Assembly: GCA_945906115.1 (NCBI GenBank)
Contig: CAMDQP010000001.1
Coordinates: forward strand, 1-45,504
Source: Opitutus sp. GAS368
Lineage (GTDB): Bacteria > Verrucomicrobiota > Verrucomicrobiia > Opitutales > UBA953
Direction: 5' to 3'
Length of the DNA stretch: 45,504 nucleotides
The notes under the pieces were generated by a model. The model did no database searches and was not told the DNA's origin. It was given only the letters and a program-made list of their open reading frames with translations. A program made the position numbers and the translations under genes. Shown here piece by piece: positions 9,216 to 17,552 of this stretch; within the stretch, counting starts at the first letter, position 1, and every line of letters starts with the position of its first letter.

Positions 9216-10126
9216 AGATAGGTATCGTTGGAACGGGCGCCCTCGGAGGATGGTATGCCGCGCTGCTCGCGGAGGCCGGACACGAAGTGCACTGCCTTGC
9301 CCGGAGTGATTTCGATATTATCCAGCAGAACGGACTCACCATCCGGAACAAGAGCCAGGAAAGAATCGTGCGGGTCGCCGCCGCCTCGCCTGACGCCGCT
9401 TCAATCGGCCCATGCGATCTTATCGTCGTCACGATAAAATCGACCTCGAATCATGCCCTCCCGACGCTCGTGACCCCGCTGCTTGGCCCAGCCACGGTCG
9501 TCGTGACCCTCCAGAACGGCATGGGCAACGTCGAGGCTTTGGCCAAGCTGCTTCCCGTCGAGCGCATCGTCGCCGGCCTCTGCTTCGTGTGTATCAACCG
9601 CCTCGCCCCGGCCGTAATCGACACGACTCTCGCCGGTTACGTCCGGATGGCCGCCGCCACCGGCCCCATCAACTCTGCCGTCGAAACCTGCGTGGCCATT
9701 TTTTCAGGAGCCAGCGTGGATTGCCAGGCGGAGACTTCGCTCGAGTCCGTCCTCTGGAAGAAGCTTTGTTGGAATATCCCATTCAACGGACTCTCCATCG
9801 CGGGTGGCAGTATCACGACTGACCTCATCCTCGCGAACCCTGCGCTAAATGAGCGGGCCCACCTTCTCATGAAGGAGGTACAAGCGGCGGCTAGCGCCCG
9901 TGGCCATAGTTTCGAAGACACCCATATTAAACGTCAGTTCGTGGTTACGGTCGGGATGGGGCCCTATCGTCCCTCCAGCCTCATCGACTTCATGGAGGGC
10001 CGGGAGGTCGAAGTGGAGGGCATCTGGGGCGAACCGCTTCGACGCGGTCTAGCCGCTGGTGTGAAGATGCCGGAGACCGCAAAGCTGGTCGCCGAGATCA
10101 AGGCACGAATCGCCGCACGCAGGTAA
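9212..10126 (+). CDS. panE: 2-dehydropantoate 2-reductase (ketopantoate reductase)
   Basis: NADPH-dependent reduction of ketopantoate to pantoate in pantothenate/CoA synthesis. The N-terminal Rossmann motif GTGALG spans residues 7-12. NGMG follows the central strand. The catalytic Lys lies in VLWKKLCWNIPFN, and the C-terminal substrate region (SLIDFMEGREVEVEGIWGEP) follows the family pattern of Ser, Asp and Glu residues. Length 304 aa is normal. It is coupled to nadB through an ATGA overlap. panD, another pantothenate-pathway gene, lies at 25020. The panE-like family also contains other ketoacid reductases, so substrate is inferred. The stop is 4 nt from that of the convergent lipoprotein gene. 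Confidence 0.88.
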   Translation: MKIGIVGTGALGGWYAALLAEAGHEVHCLARSDFDIIQQNGLTIRNKSQERIVRVAAASPDAASIGPCDLIVVTIKSTSNHALPTLVTPLLGPATVVVTLQNGMGNVEALAKLLPVERIVAGLCFVCINRLAPAVIDTTLAGYVRMAAATGPINSAVETCVAIFSGASVDCQAETSLESVLWKKLCWNIPFNGLSIAGGSITTDLILANPALNERAHLLMKEVQAAASARGHSFEDTHIKRQFVVTVGMGPYRPSSLIDFMEGREVEVEGIWGEPLRRGLAAGVKMPETAKLVAEIKARIAARR

Positions 10127-10130
10127 GGCT

Positions 10131-10568
10131 TCAACGTCCGAGCATCCCTAGCCGCTCACGAACGAGGTCGGCGATACGCTCCTTGGACAGGAAGCTGGCT
10201 TGCGCATCAGAGATCACAACAAACGAGCCCAGCACCCTGCCGCTCCGGTCCACCAAGGTCAGGCGAAGCGAAACCTTGCCGACGGGAATGCCGGCGCTCA
10301 CCGGACGCGCGTACCAAGCGGCGTACAGGATCGCATCCGCTCCGGCCGGCTCCGTGGCCGCCACATATCCGCGGGACTGGAGCACCCGGACCGATGTGTC
10401 ATGGATGACGTCGCCGCAAAGGGCGAGGGCTGGCGAGGGGGCACCGATGGCTTCCTGGACGTAGACGCTTCGCACCAGGAGAGGCGGGGCGTCCGGACCG
10501 ACGCAGCCGGCCAGACCGAGCGCAAGGCAGCCCAGTAAGCGGCGGGTCACCTGCCTGAATCGGTGCAT
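10131..10568 (-). CDS. Small predicted lipoprotein of unknown function
   Basis: A 145-aa protein beginning with a signal peptide (basic MHRFRQVTRR, then a short hydrophobic stretch) and a lipobox LGLAGC with the lipidated Cys at residue 22. It is predicted to be exported and anchored to a membrane. The mature part has no family that I recognise. It has alternating hydrophobic strands, including a run ending YAAWYARPV and a later segment SLRLTLVDRSG, which would fit a small beta-rich domain like those of DUF4136-type lipoproteins, but this is only an impression. The ATG at 10568 is chosen because it places the signal peptide correctly; the open frame extends upstream antisense to the next gene. 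Confidence 0.72.
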   Translation of the reverse strand: MHRFRQVTRRLLGCLALGLAGCVGPDAPPLLVRSVYVQEAIGAPSPALALCGDVIHDTSVRVLQSRGYVAATEPAGADAILYAAWYARPVSAGIPVGKVSLRLTLVDRSGRVLGSFVVISDAQASFLSKERIADLVRERLGMLGR

Positions 10569-10659
10569 AACTTGTTTATTACCCGTTCTCGCCCCGGGAC
10601 AAGCAGGGACATGATGGGACCTGTTGACCTTTGGGGTCAGCATCACTCCCCTTAACGCA

Positions 10660-11715
10660 ATGGCCCGCGTCCAAGCCGTCACCTTTGACCTAGCAGGCAC
10701 CCTGCTCTTCCCGCACCCGTCGGTCGGTGCCGTGTATGCGGCTTGCGCGAAGCGACATGGCATCGAAATCGAAGCCGCCGTCCTGGACGCGTCGTTTCCG
10801 TTGGCGTTCAAAGGCGGCCCGAAGAACGCCAAGCCCGAAGTCTTCTGGAAGGAAGTCGTGCAGCGTTGCTTTGGTCCGGCGCTCCCGGCCTCCAAGATTG
10901 ATCCGGTCTTCAAGGAATGCTGGGAAGCATTTGCCCGACCCGAATCCTGGCGCATGGCCCCTGGTTCGCTGCAGGCGATTTCCGCCATCCGTTTCCTCGG
11001 CGTGAAGGTCGGCGTCCTTTCCAACGCAGATGTGCGCATGCGAAAGGTGCTCGAAGGCCATGGGCTGACGCGGCACCTGGACGGTATCTTCCTGTCCGAA
11101 GAAACCGGGCACTCCAAGCCTGACCCCAAGGCCTTTGGTCAGGCTGCCCGTGCGCTCGGCAGCTCGGTCTCCGGCTTGGTGCACTTCGGCGACAGTCCGA
11201 CGGAAGACGGCGAAGGGGCCCGGGATGCCGGAGCCACCGGAGTCGTCGTCGGTGGCGCGCACGCGCCAGAACGTTGCCTGCGCAACGAAAAGATTTCCGA
11301 ATCACCCTACGCGATTCGGGCCTTGCTCACCGAAGGTAAACTCAAAGGGAAGTTCTCGCGTACCGTGCAGAACCTGCTGGCGAACCTCCGCGGCCTGCCT
11401 GAAGACCGCGGTCGCTCCACTGATCGCGCGATGAAGACGATCGACGACGCCGTGCAGGACGCCTTCAAGAAGCTCCGGCTGGACAAACCCGTACCGGAGA
11501 CGGCCATCGTGGCCCATTGGCTGGAACTACTCCCGCTCAAGCTGGCCAAACGCTCCGCCCCTCTCCGCGTGCTCGAAGGCGGCAAGCTCGTCGTCCAGTG
11601 CGAGAACTCCGTGATTAAATCCGAAATCCGCTTCCACGAGCGGGCGATGCTAGCCAAGATTAGGCTACTGCGCGGATGTCAGGAGGTCAGGACAATCAGC
11701 TTCGTGAACGCCTGA
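10660..11715 (+). CDS. HAD-superfamily hydrolase fused to a DciA/DUF721-like domain
   Basis: A 351-aa protein with two parts. Residues 1-~205 form a HAD subfamily IA domain resembling the REG-2/HDHD3 group: motif I DLAGT (nucleophile Asp10; the acid/base position 12 is Ala), motif II Ser121, motif III Lys153 in HSKPDP, and motif IV GDSPTED at 177-183. After a basic linker, residues ~255-350 resemble DUF721/DciA: HWLELLPLKLAKRSAPL, then GGKLVVQCENSVIKSEI, an LLAKI-type helix and a closing VRTISF strand. DciA proteins act with the replicative helicase DnaB. The ATG at 10660 begins a canonical HAD N-terminus; the TTG at 10624 is less likely. No nearby gene explains the pairing. The fusion is unusual to me, and HAD substrate is unknown. 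Confidence 0.8.
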   Translation: MARVQAVTFDLAGTLLFPHPSVGAVYAACAKRHGIEIEAAVLDASFPLAFKGGPKNAKPEVFWKEVVQRCFGPALPASKIDPVFKECWEAFARPESWRMAPGSLQAISAIRFLGVKVGVLSNADVRMRKVLEGHGLTRHLDGIFLSEETGHSKPDPKAFGQAARALGSSVSGLVHFGDSPTEDGEGARDAGATGVVVGGAHAPERCLRNEKISESPYAIRALLTEGKLKGKFSRTVQNLLANLRGLPEDRGRSTDRAMKTIDDAVQDAFKKLRLDKPVPETAIVAHWLELLPLKLAKRSAPLRVLEGGKLVVQCENSVIKSEIRFHERAMLAKIRLLRGCQEVRTISFVNA

Positions 11716-12108
11716 TCAGTTCGACATTGGCTCGAAGGGCTTCTGGAATACGTCCTTAAATTCGTAGACTTCCTTGAAGGCCTCGAGGTTGTCCTCGGGC
11801 GAGCGACCGAACATGCCGGTCTCGATGATATTAAAGACGATGTTGCCGACGTCGGCCGACTTCCGGAGACCCCAGTTATGGAGGAGCGGATAAGACATCG
11901 GTCCGTAGGTCTCGAGCACGTGCTGACGGAAACCTTCAAGTAACTGCGGGCCGCTGACGTGCCGGTTCGTAGTACTCTTGCCTTTTTTCGGCTCACCGTG
12001 CGTGAGCTTCTGCGCGAGGTCGAGCCCGAGGCGAACCACGTCATAAGCCTGGGGCTGATAACGGGGGTCCTTCTGGCGGATGATGCGGACAGCTTCGTCG
12101 AAATCCAT
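11716..12108 (-). CDS. Minf_1886-like conserved protein, Planctomycetes/Verrucomicrobia-restricted
   Basis: A 130-aa soluble protein that resembles the Verrucomicrobia/Planctomycetes-restricted family known as Minf_1886 (recalled, not searched). Visible hallmarks are an N-terminal FDEAVRIIRQKDPRYQPQAYDVV, a central histidine/glycine segment HVSGPQLLEGFRQ, then YGPMSYPLLHNWGLRKSADVGNIVFNIIE and a C-terminal FGRSPEDNLEAF. Its function is unknown. It starts 2 nt downstream of the hisC stop, so the two are probably co-transcribed and translationally coupled. Its stop TGA abuts the TGA of the convergent HAD fusion gene, forming TGATCA. It is useful mainly as a lineage marker. Confidence 0.82.
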   Translation of the reverse strand: MDFDEAVRIIRQKDPRYQPQAYDVVRLGLDLAQKLTHGEPKKGKSTTNRHVSGPQLLEGFRQHVLETYGPMSYPLLHNWGLRKSADVGNIVFNIIETGMFGRSPEDNLEAFKEVYEFKDVFQKPFEPMSN

Positions 12109-12110
12109 GA

Positions 12111-13199
12111 TCAGAGTTTGGCTAGTTCGGAGAGCAGGCGGGCGTTCTGCGCTTCGGTGCCGACGGTCAGGCGGAGCCAGCCCGTCATGCCGTAACCGCG
12201 GAGCGGCCGCACGATCACGCCGGCCTTCTGCAGGAGGGTGAAAGCCTCCTCGGCCTTCGGGATCTGCGCGGCGAGGAAGTTGGCCTTTCCGTCGATGTAG
12301 GCGAAGCCGAGCTGCTTGAGGCCGGCGGACAGCTGCGCGATACCCGCGTCGTTTACTTCGCGGGTGCGACGAACGAAGGCATCGTCATCGAGGGCGGCTT
12401 CGGCGGCGGCAAGCGCCGGGAGGTTCACGTTGAACGGCTGACGGACGCGATTAAGGATGCCACAGACCTCGACCGAACCCAGCAGGTACCCGATGCGCAG
12501 TCCAGCGAGTCCATACGCCTTGGAGAAGGTGCGGGAAAGCACGACCTTACGGCCCGACTGCATGAGCGGACGTAAATCGGCGGAAGCTTCGAGGTATTCC
12601 GTGTACGCCTCGTCGAGACAGAAGATTACGTCCTCCGGCAAGGAAGCGGCGAAGGCGAGGATGTCGGCCGGATCGTCGGTGCCACCGGTCGGATTATTCG
12701 GACTAGCCAGGAAGACGAGGCGGGTCTTCGGAGTGACCGCGGCGCGCATGGCCTTGAGGTCATGGCGATAGCCAGGCATCGGGACTTCGACCGGTGTCGC
12801 ACCGAAGAGCATCGTTGCGAGCTTGTAAACGATGAAGGCTTGCGAACCGAACACCACTTCGTCGCCCGGGCGAAGGAAAGCCTGCGCCAGCATGATCATC
12901 ACCTCGTTCGAACCGTTGCCGATGACGAAATTACCCGGCTCCAGCGACCACTTCGTCGCTAATTTCTCGCGGAGGAAGGTGCAGCCGCCATCGGGATAAA
13001 GGTGACAATGTTCGAGTGCCTTGCGGGCGGCGGCTAAGCCAAGGGGCGAAGGGCCTAGGGGATTCTCATTGGAGGCGAGCTTGATGACGGCCGCGGGATC
13101 TAGGCCGAACTCACGGGCGACGACCTCGATGGGACGGCCGGCCTCGTAGACGGGTTGGGTGAGCACAGGGCGATTGGCTAGGTCTGAATAGGAAGCCAT
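12111..13199 (-). CDS. hisC: Histidinol-phosphate aminotransferase
   Basis: PLP-dependent class I/II aminotransferase converting imidazole acetol phosphate to histidinol phosphate. The N-terminal substrate motif KLASNENPLGPSP starts near residue 40. SPNNPTGG lies near 166-173, DEAYTEY near 196, and the Schiff-base Lys227 is in SRTFSKAYGLAGLRIGY. The C-terminal Arg is in WLRLTVGT. Length 362 aa is standard. The ATG at 13199 is chosen because it begins a normal HisC N-terminus; longer in-frame extensions have no similarity. It leads a unit with the Minf_1886-like gene and is divergent from the RmlD-like gene. Closely related enzymes can also transaminate aromatic amino acids. Confidence 0.92.
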   Translation of the reverse strand: MASYSDLANRPVLTQPVYEAGRPIEVVAREFGLDPAAVIKLASNENPLGPSPLGLAAARKALEHCHLYPDGGCTFLREKLATKWSLEPGNFVIGNGSNEVMIMLAQAFLRPGDEVVFGSQAFIVYKLATMLFGATPVEVPMPGYRHDLKAMRAAVTPKTRLVFLASPNNPTGGTDDPADILAFAASLPEDVIFCLDEAYTEYLEASADLRPLMQSGRKVVLSRTFSKAYGLAGLRIGYLLGSVEVCGILNRVRQPFNVNLPALAAAEAALDDDAFVRRTREVNDAGIAQLSAGLKQLGFAYIDGKANFLAAQIPKAEEAFTLLQKAGVIVRPLRGYGMTGWLRLTVGTEAQNARLLSELAKL

Positions 13200-13233
13200 G
13201 AATGAAGTAACCAATGTGACTGTTGGTCCAATT

Positions 13234-13266
13234 GGCAAGCGAGAGCGATCGCCCTCCCCGCTTGCC
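13234..13266. repeat. 8-bp perfect inverted repeat between divergent hisC and RmlD-like genes
   Basis: GGCAAGCG at 13234-13241 is mirrored by CGCTTGCC at 13259-13266, with a 17-nt spacer that itself contains the palindrome GCGATCGC. The repeat lies in the 97-nt divergent gap, 34 nt from the hisC start and 30 nt from the other start. It could be an operator or an RNA hairpin. No T-tract follows, so it is unlikely to be a terminator. Confidence 0.5.
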
Positions 13267-13296
13267 ACTGGCACGACCGAGGCTTAAGCGTGCACC

Positions 13297-14262
13297 ATGA
13301 AACTCGTCGTCACCGGCGCCTCCGGATTCCTTGGTCGCGAGGTCTGTCTCGCCGCCTTGCGACGCGGACACGAAGTCCTGGCGCTGGGCGGGACCCGCGC
13401 GCCGACGATCCCGGGCGTGGCGCAGGCGCGGGCGTTCGACCTCTGCTCCGAGGCCGCCCTCGAAGCCCTGGTGCTCGAAGAGTTCCCTCAAGCGGTCGTG
13501 CATTGCGCCGCCCTGCCGACGATCGAAGCCTGCCTGGCTGACCCCACGCGCGCCATGGTACTCAACTCCGACGTCCCGAAAAAGTTCGCGCAGCTGTGCT
13601 TCCACCTCGGCGCCAAACTTGTCCACCTTTCGACCGACACCGTCTTCGACGGCATCGCGGGTAGCTATCAGCCCACCGACCAACCCGCCCCCCTCAACCT
13701 CTATGGGGAGACCAAGGCGGCCGCCGAAGTCGATGTCCTGCGTTACGGCCGGGAACATGCCGCCGTGCTGCGCACCTCGCCGATTATTGGCAACTCGGTC
13801 AGCGGCGACCGCGGATTACATGAACGACTGTTCGCCTCCTGGAAGGAAGGCAAGTCGACCACTTTATTCACCGACGAGATTCGCCAGCCTGTCGAGGTGT
13901 CGAACCTCGCGGACGTCACCATTGAACTTTGCGAACGCAGCAACCTCTCGGGGCTCTATCACTGGGCAGGCACTGAAGCCATGAGCCGATATGAGATTGG
14001 CGTCCGGATCGCCCGGCATTTTGGACTTAATGCCGATGCCCTCGTGCGATCAATCAGCCGCGCAGAAGTACCCTCCGCTTCCGCCCGTCCGCGCGACCTC
14101 AGCCTGCGCCTACACCCATTGGCGGGAAAGCTTCGCACCCAGGCCCAATCCTTCAACGAACAACTCGCACCACTCCGTATTCCTCGCGGCAGTGAAGAAT
14201 GGTACGAGAAAGAGACTGGTCGAAAGGTCGTGCGTCGGCTGGAAAAAGGCGTAGACTTCTGA
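13297..14262 (+). CDS. SDR-family reductase/epimerase, RmlD-like
   Basis: Extended short-chain dehydrogenase/reductase. The NAD(P)-binding motif GASGFLG is at residues 7-13, and a catalytic-type YGETK follows the Ser/Thr-rich strand HLSTDTVFDG. These features, plus LRTSPIIG and a C-terminal lobe beginning after GLYHWAG, resemble dTDP-4-dehydrorhamnose reductase (RmlD) and MAT2B-like proteins. Length is 321 aa. No other dTDP-sugar genes are nearby, so a rhamnose role cannot be assumed. The stop TGA is 2 nt before the start of the lipoate ligase-like gene, suggesting coupling. The start codon has no Shine-Dalgarno. Substrate remains unassigned. Confidence 0.8.
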   Translation: MKLVVTGASGFLGREVCLAALRRGHEVLALGGTRAPTIPGVAQARAFDLCSEAALEALVLEEFPQAVVHCAALPTIEACLADPTRAMVLNSDVPKKFAQLCFHLGAKLVHLSTDTVFDGIAGSYQPTDQPAPLNLYGETKAAAEVDVLRYGREHAAVLRTSPIIGNSVSGDRGLHERLFASWKEGKSTTLFTDEIRQPVEVSNLADVTIELCERSNLSGLYHWAGTEAMSRYEIGVRIARHFGLNADALVRSISRAEVPSASARPRDLSLRLHPLAGKLRTQAQSFNEQLAPLRIPRGSEEWYEKETGRKVVRRLEKGVDF

Positions 14263-14264
14263 GG

Positions 14265-14960
14265 ATGGACGTTCTCCCGCGTCAAGCCGCCGACGCCGTC
14301 GCCAACATGGCGGCGGACCTTTTGCTCTTGGAGTCCTATTCTGCGCCTAAGAACATTCGCTTCCGCGCCTATGCCTGGTCGGCCCCCGCCTTCACTTTTG
14401 GGGTATCGCAGTCGTGGGCCAAATACCGCGAAATCGTGCCCGCCCGCTACCCCCTCGTCCGACGCAGCACCGGCGGCGGCCTGGTTTCGCACCTAGATGA
14501 TTGGACGTTCGCCTTGGTAATTCCAGACGGACACCCTCTTTTTAAAGCTGATGCGATGGCCAGCTATGCCGCCGTGCATGAAGCCCTACTCCTAGCCCTC
14601 CTGCTCCAAGGCCAGCCGGTGCAGCTGGCACCCATGCCCTCGGGCACCCGTGATTTCCAATCGCCGGACGATTGCGCGCAACGCGCCGAACCCAACGACC
14701 TAGTCCGCAGCGATGACGGGCGCAAGGTAGCCGGTGCCGCCCAGAAACGCACTCGGTGCGGTCTGCTGATCGAAGGCTACATTTGGCGCCCCTTCCTGCC
14801 CGACTGCGATTGGGGCCGCTTTGAGAAGGACTTCGTTCGGACACTCAGCGCTGTGCTAAAAAGCCCGGCTGTTTCCGTACCCGAACCGACCTATCATCAG
14901 TTCGACCACGAAGGGACCTGGGCAAAGTTCGCCTCCCGGGACTGGAACGAGCGGATCTAA
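14265..14960 (+). CDS. Lipoate-protein ligase / octanoyltransferase-like protein
   Basis: Member of the BPL/LplA/LipB fold family, 231 aa. It carries RRSTGGGLVSH at residues 66-76 (the lipoyl/biotinyl binding loop) and GRKVAGAAQKR at 152-162, where Lys154 matches the acyl-group-binding lysine of LplA. Cys137 sits 17 residues upstream, about where LipM-type octanoyltransferases have their catalytic Cys; this alignment is from memory. Either a lipoate ligase or an octanoyl-ACP transferase is possible. It lacks the extra C-terminal LplA domain, which fits LipM-like size. A likely client in the window is the lipoyl domain of SucB. The ATG lies 2 nt after the preceding stop; its TAA overlaps the convergent mutS stop. 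Confidence 0.8.
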   Translation: MDVLPRQAADAVANMAADLLLLESYSAPKNIRFRAYAWSAPAFTFGVSQSWAKYREIVPARYPLVRRSTGGGLVSHLDDWTFALVIPDGHPLFKADAMASYAAVHEALLLALLLQGQPVQLAPMPSGTRDFQSPDDCAQRAEPNDLVRSDDGRKVAGAAQKRTRCGLLIEGYIWRPFLPDCDWGRFEKDFVRTLSAVLKSPAVSVPEPTYHQFDHEGTWAKFASRDWNERI

Positions 14961-17500
14961 GCAAAGAGATCGAGCTCCGGACCGGCTTCCTTGGCCTTTG
15001 GCTTAGGCGTAGCGGGCTTCTTGGGCTCAACGGCTGGCCTAGGCACTCCGGCCATCGGCAAGGCCTTGGCGGGCAAGCCTGAGCCAGCCTCAAGCCCTGC
15101 CAAGATTTCCCGGGCACGCTGGACGACCGCCGGGGGCATACCGGCCAACCGGGCGACCTGGATACCGTAAGAACGGTCAGCCGCACCCGGGACCACCCTG
15201 CGGACAAAGACGATCTCGTCCTTCCACTCCTTGACGGCGACGGACCAGTTGCGCAGCCGCTGCATGGAGTCGGCTAGTTTGGTCAGTTCGTGATAGTGGG
15301 TGGCGAAAAGGGTGCGCGGTCCGGCTTCGGCGCCACCGTGGAGATGCTCGGCCACGGCCCAAGCGATGCTGATACCGTCATAGGTGCTTGTGCCGCGACC
15401 GATCTCGTCCAGCACCACCAAAGAACGCGTCGTGGCATTATTCAAGATATTGGCGGTCTCGTTCATCTCGACCATGAAGGTCGAGTTGCCCCGCGAAAGT
15501 TCGTCAGACGCGCCGACGCGGCAGAAGATCCGGTCGACGAGGCCAATTCGCGCAGAAGCGGCCGGCACCCAGCAACCAAGATGGGCGAGCATGGCAATGA
15601 GTGCGACCTGGCGGATGTAGGTCGACTTGCCGGCCATGTTCGGTCCGGTGAGCAAGGCGATCTGCTCACCAGTGCTACTCAGGCGGGTGTCGTTGGGGAC
15701 GAACGAACCAGCGCCCGGACGAGCTTGCAGCATCCGCTCCACGACAGGATGGCGGCCTTGCTCAATCTCCAGCGTATCAGTGTCGTCGACGATGGGTTTG
15801 GTCCAGTTGGCTTCGCGAGCGAGTTCGGCCCAGCCACGGACGATATCGACCTCGGCGACCGCCTGCGCCGTGGCCAACAAAGACTCTGTGCGGGCAATGA
15901 CTTCAGCGAGGAGGGCCTGGAAGAGTTCGGTCTCGCGGGCGAGCGCCTGTTCGTCGGCCCGCAGGACCTCGCGTTCCTTGGTCCGGAGTTCTTCGGTCGT
16001 GAAGCGCTCGGCATTCACCATGGTCTGCTTGCGGATATAATCGGCGGGCACCGCCGCGAGATTGGCCTTGGTGATCTCGATGGCGTAGCCGAAGGCACCG
16101 TTGTAACGGACCTTCAGCGACTTGATGCCCGTCCGGTGCTGCTCGTTGCGCTCGAACTCGGCGATCCAGCCCTTGCTGTCGGAGGCGAGCGAACGCAGTC
16201 GATCGAGTTCGCCGTCGAAACCTGCTCGAAGTGCCCCACCTTCACTCAGATCGACAGGGAGCTCATCGCCCAAGGCGGACTCGAGCCTTGCGAGGAGTTC
16301 AGGCTCGGGATTGATGCGGCCGGCCTGTTCGGCGAGCGCGCCTCCCGGAAGAGCCAGCAGTTCTTCCCGGATCGGAGGAAGGGAGCGAAGCGTATCGCGG
16401 ACACCGCCGAGTTCGCGCGGATTCCGGAGGCGGTTCTGCAAGCGAGCGAGGATGCGGGCGATATCGCGGACACCACGCAGCGCTTCACCGACGCGGGAGG
16501 AGGCGCCGGGATGCTTAAAGAATTCGCCGACGGCGTTCTGGCGTTGGGCGATCGTGGCGAGGTCGGTCGAGGGCTCGGCCAGCCAGAGCGCCAGCAAACG
16601 GGCTCCCGAGGGAGTCTCCGTCCGGTCGATCGTCTCGAGCAGCGAACCTTCGCGCGAGCCATTGGAAGATACGAAGAGTTCGAGGTTACGGGAAGAGGCC
16701 GCATCCAGCAGGACGGACGAACCCAGCTTAGTCTCAATCAGGCGGAAAAGATTCTTCGGACGGTCGCAGAGCGAATCGGTGACATAACCCAGGACGGCGC
16801 CCGCCACGCCCAAGGCGGGATGTTCTTCGGTCAGACCAAAACCCGCGAGGCCATGGACCGAGAGGGTCTGGGCGACGAGCCGAGCGCCGGCGGTACCATC
16901 AAAGTTCCATCCAGGCAGACGGGAGACGGCCCTCCCTTGCAGAAAGACCTCCAGCGCTTCACGATGTTCAGCGGGAGGCTCGAGTCCCTCCGGGAGGATA
17001 ATCTCCCGGGGAGAGACCGAGTGAAGCAAAGGGAGCAAGCGCGCGGGAGAGGCATCCGTCGCTAGCCGAAAGTCGGCCGTCGATACATCCAGCCAGGAAG
17101 CATGCCAACCCTGCTTATCCCAAGAGATAGCCGCCAGGTAGTTTCCCCGACGTGAATCGAGCTGCGAATCTTCAAGCGCCGTGCCAGGAGTTAGGATGCG
17201 GGTCAGGCCACGACGGACCAGCTTGCCGGCGACCGGTGCTTCGAGTTGATCGCAGATCGCGACCTTCCAGCCGGCCGCCAGGAGACGGTTCACGTAGGCG
17301 GGAGCGGCATGGTGCGGCAAGCCGGCCATCGGCGTCTCGTGACGCTTCGTGAGCGTCAGCCCTAAGACCTTGGCTGCCACCACGGCATCCTCGCCGAAGA
17401 CCTCATAGAAGTCGCCCAGGCGAAAAAACAGGACCGTGCCCGGGGAGAGTTTCTCACGAAACTCGCGGTACTGACTCTGCATCGGGGTTTCTTTTTCCAC
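14957..17500 (-). CDS. mutS: DNA mismatch repair protein MutS
   Basis: Recognises base mismatches and small loops and starts mismatch repair with MutL (absent from the window). The N-terminal mismatch-binding motif GDFYEVF contains the Phe-x-Glu pair at residues 31-33. The connector, lever and clamp regions follow. The C-terminal ATPase has Walker A GPNMAGKST near residue 620, the DEIGRGTST Walker B region near 700 and FATHYHE. A basic/Pro-Ala-rich tail follows. I choose the GTG at 17500 because it retains VEKETPMQSQY, matching the conserved TPM..QY; an ATG at 17482 and a TTG at 17536 are alternatives. It lies downstream of phoH, separated by a GC-rich hairpin. The stop overlaps the convergent ligase gene. 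Confidence 0.96.
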   Translation of the reverse strand: MEKETPMQSQYREFREKLSPGTVLFFRLGDFYEVFGEDAVVAAKVLGLTLTKRHETPMAGLPHHAAPAYVNRLLAAGWKVAICDQLEAPVAGKLVRRGLTRILTPGTALEDSQLDSRRGNYLAAISWDKQGWHASWLDVSTADFRLATDASPARLLPLLHSVSPREIILPEGLEPPAEHREALEVFLQGRAVSRLPGWNFDGTAGARLVAQTLSVHGLAGFGLTEEHPALGVAGAVLGYVTDSLCDRPKNLFRLIETKLGSSVLLDAASSRNLELFVSSNGSREGSLLETIDRTETPSGARLLALWLAEPSTDLATIAQRQNAVGEFFKHPGASSRVGEALRGVRDIARILARLQNRLRNPRELGGVRDTLRSLPPIREELLALPGGALAEQAGRINPEPELLARLESALGDELPVDLSEGGALRAGFDGELDRLRSLASDSKGWIAEFERNEQHRTGIKSLKVRYNGAFGYAIEITKANLAAVPADYIRKQTMVNAERFTTEELRTKEREVLRADEQALARETELFQALLAEVIARTESLLATAQAVAEVDIVRGWAELAREANWTKPIVDDTDTLEIEQGRHPVVERMLQARPGAGSFVPNDTRLSSTGEQIALLTGPNMAGKSTYIRQVALIAMLAHLGCWVPAASARIGLVDRIFCRVGASDELSRGNSTFMVEMNETANILNNATTRSLVVLDEIGRGTSTYDGISIAWAVAEHLHGGAEAGPRTLFATHYHELTKLADSMQRLRNWSVAVKEWKDEIVFVRRVVPGAADRSYGIQVARLAGMPPAVVQRAREILAGLEAGSGLPAKALPMAGVPRPAVEPKKPATPKPKAKEAGPELDLFA

Positions 17501-17552
17501 TGCGAGCAGGGAAACTCTCCGCAAACGCGTGCGCAAGAACGGACTACCCTCC

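Noticed and set aside
10624..10629. TTGACC as a -35 element or TTG start for the HAD fusion gene
   Set aside because: No -10 lies at a suitable distance, and the ATG at 10660 gives a canonical HAD N-terminus. It was left out of the feature list.
10569..11129. An N-terminal extension of the lipoprotein frame antisense to the HAD gene
   Set aside because: The signal peptide and lipobox require the start at 10568, and the extension overlaps the HAD domain coding on the other strand.
15290..17065. A 591-codon open frame antisense to mutS
   Set aside because: mutS on the other strand has complete diagnostic motifs. The antisense product has no recognisable domain and a composition expected of a shadow frame in GC-rich DNA.
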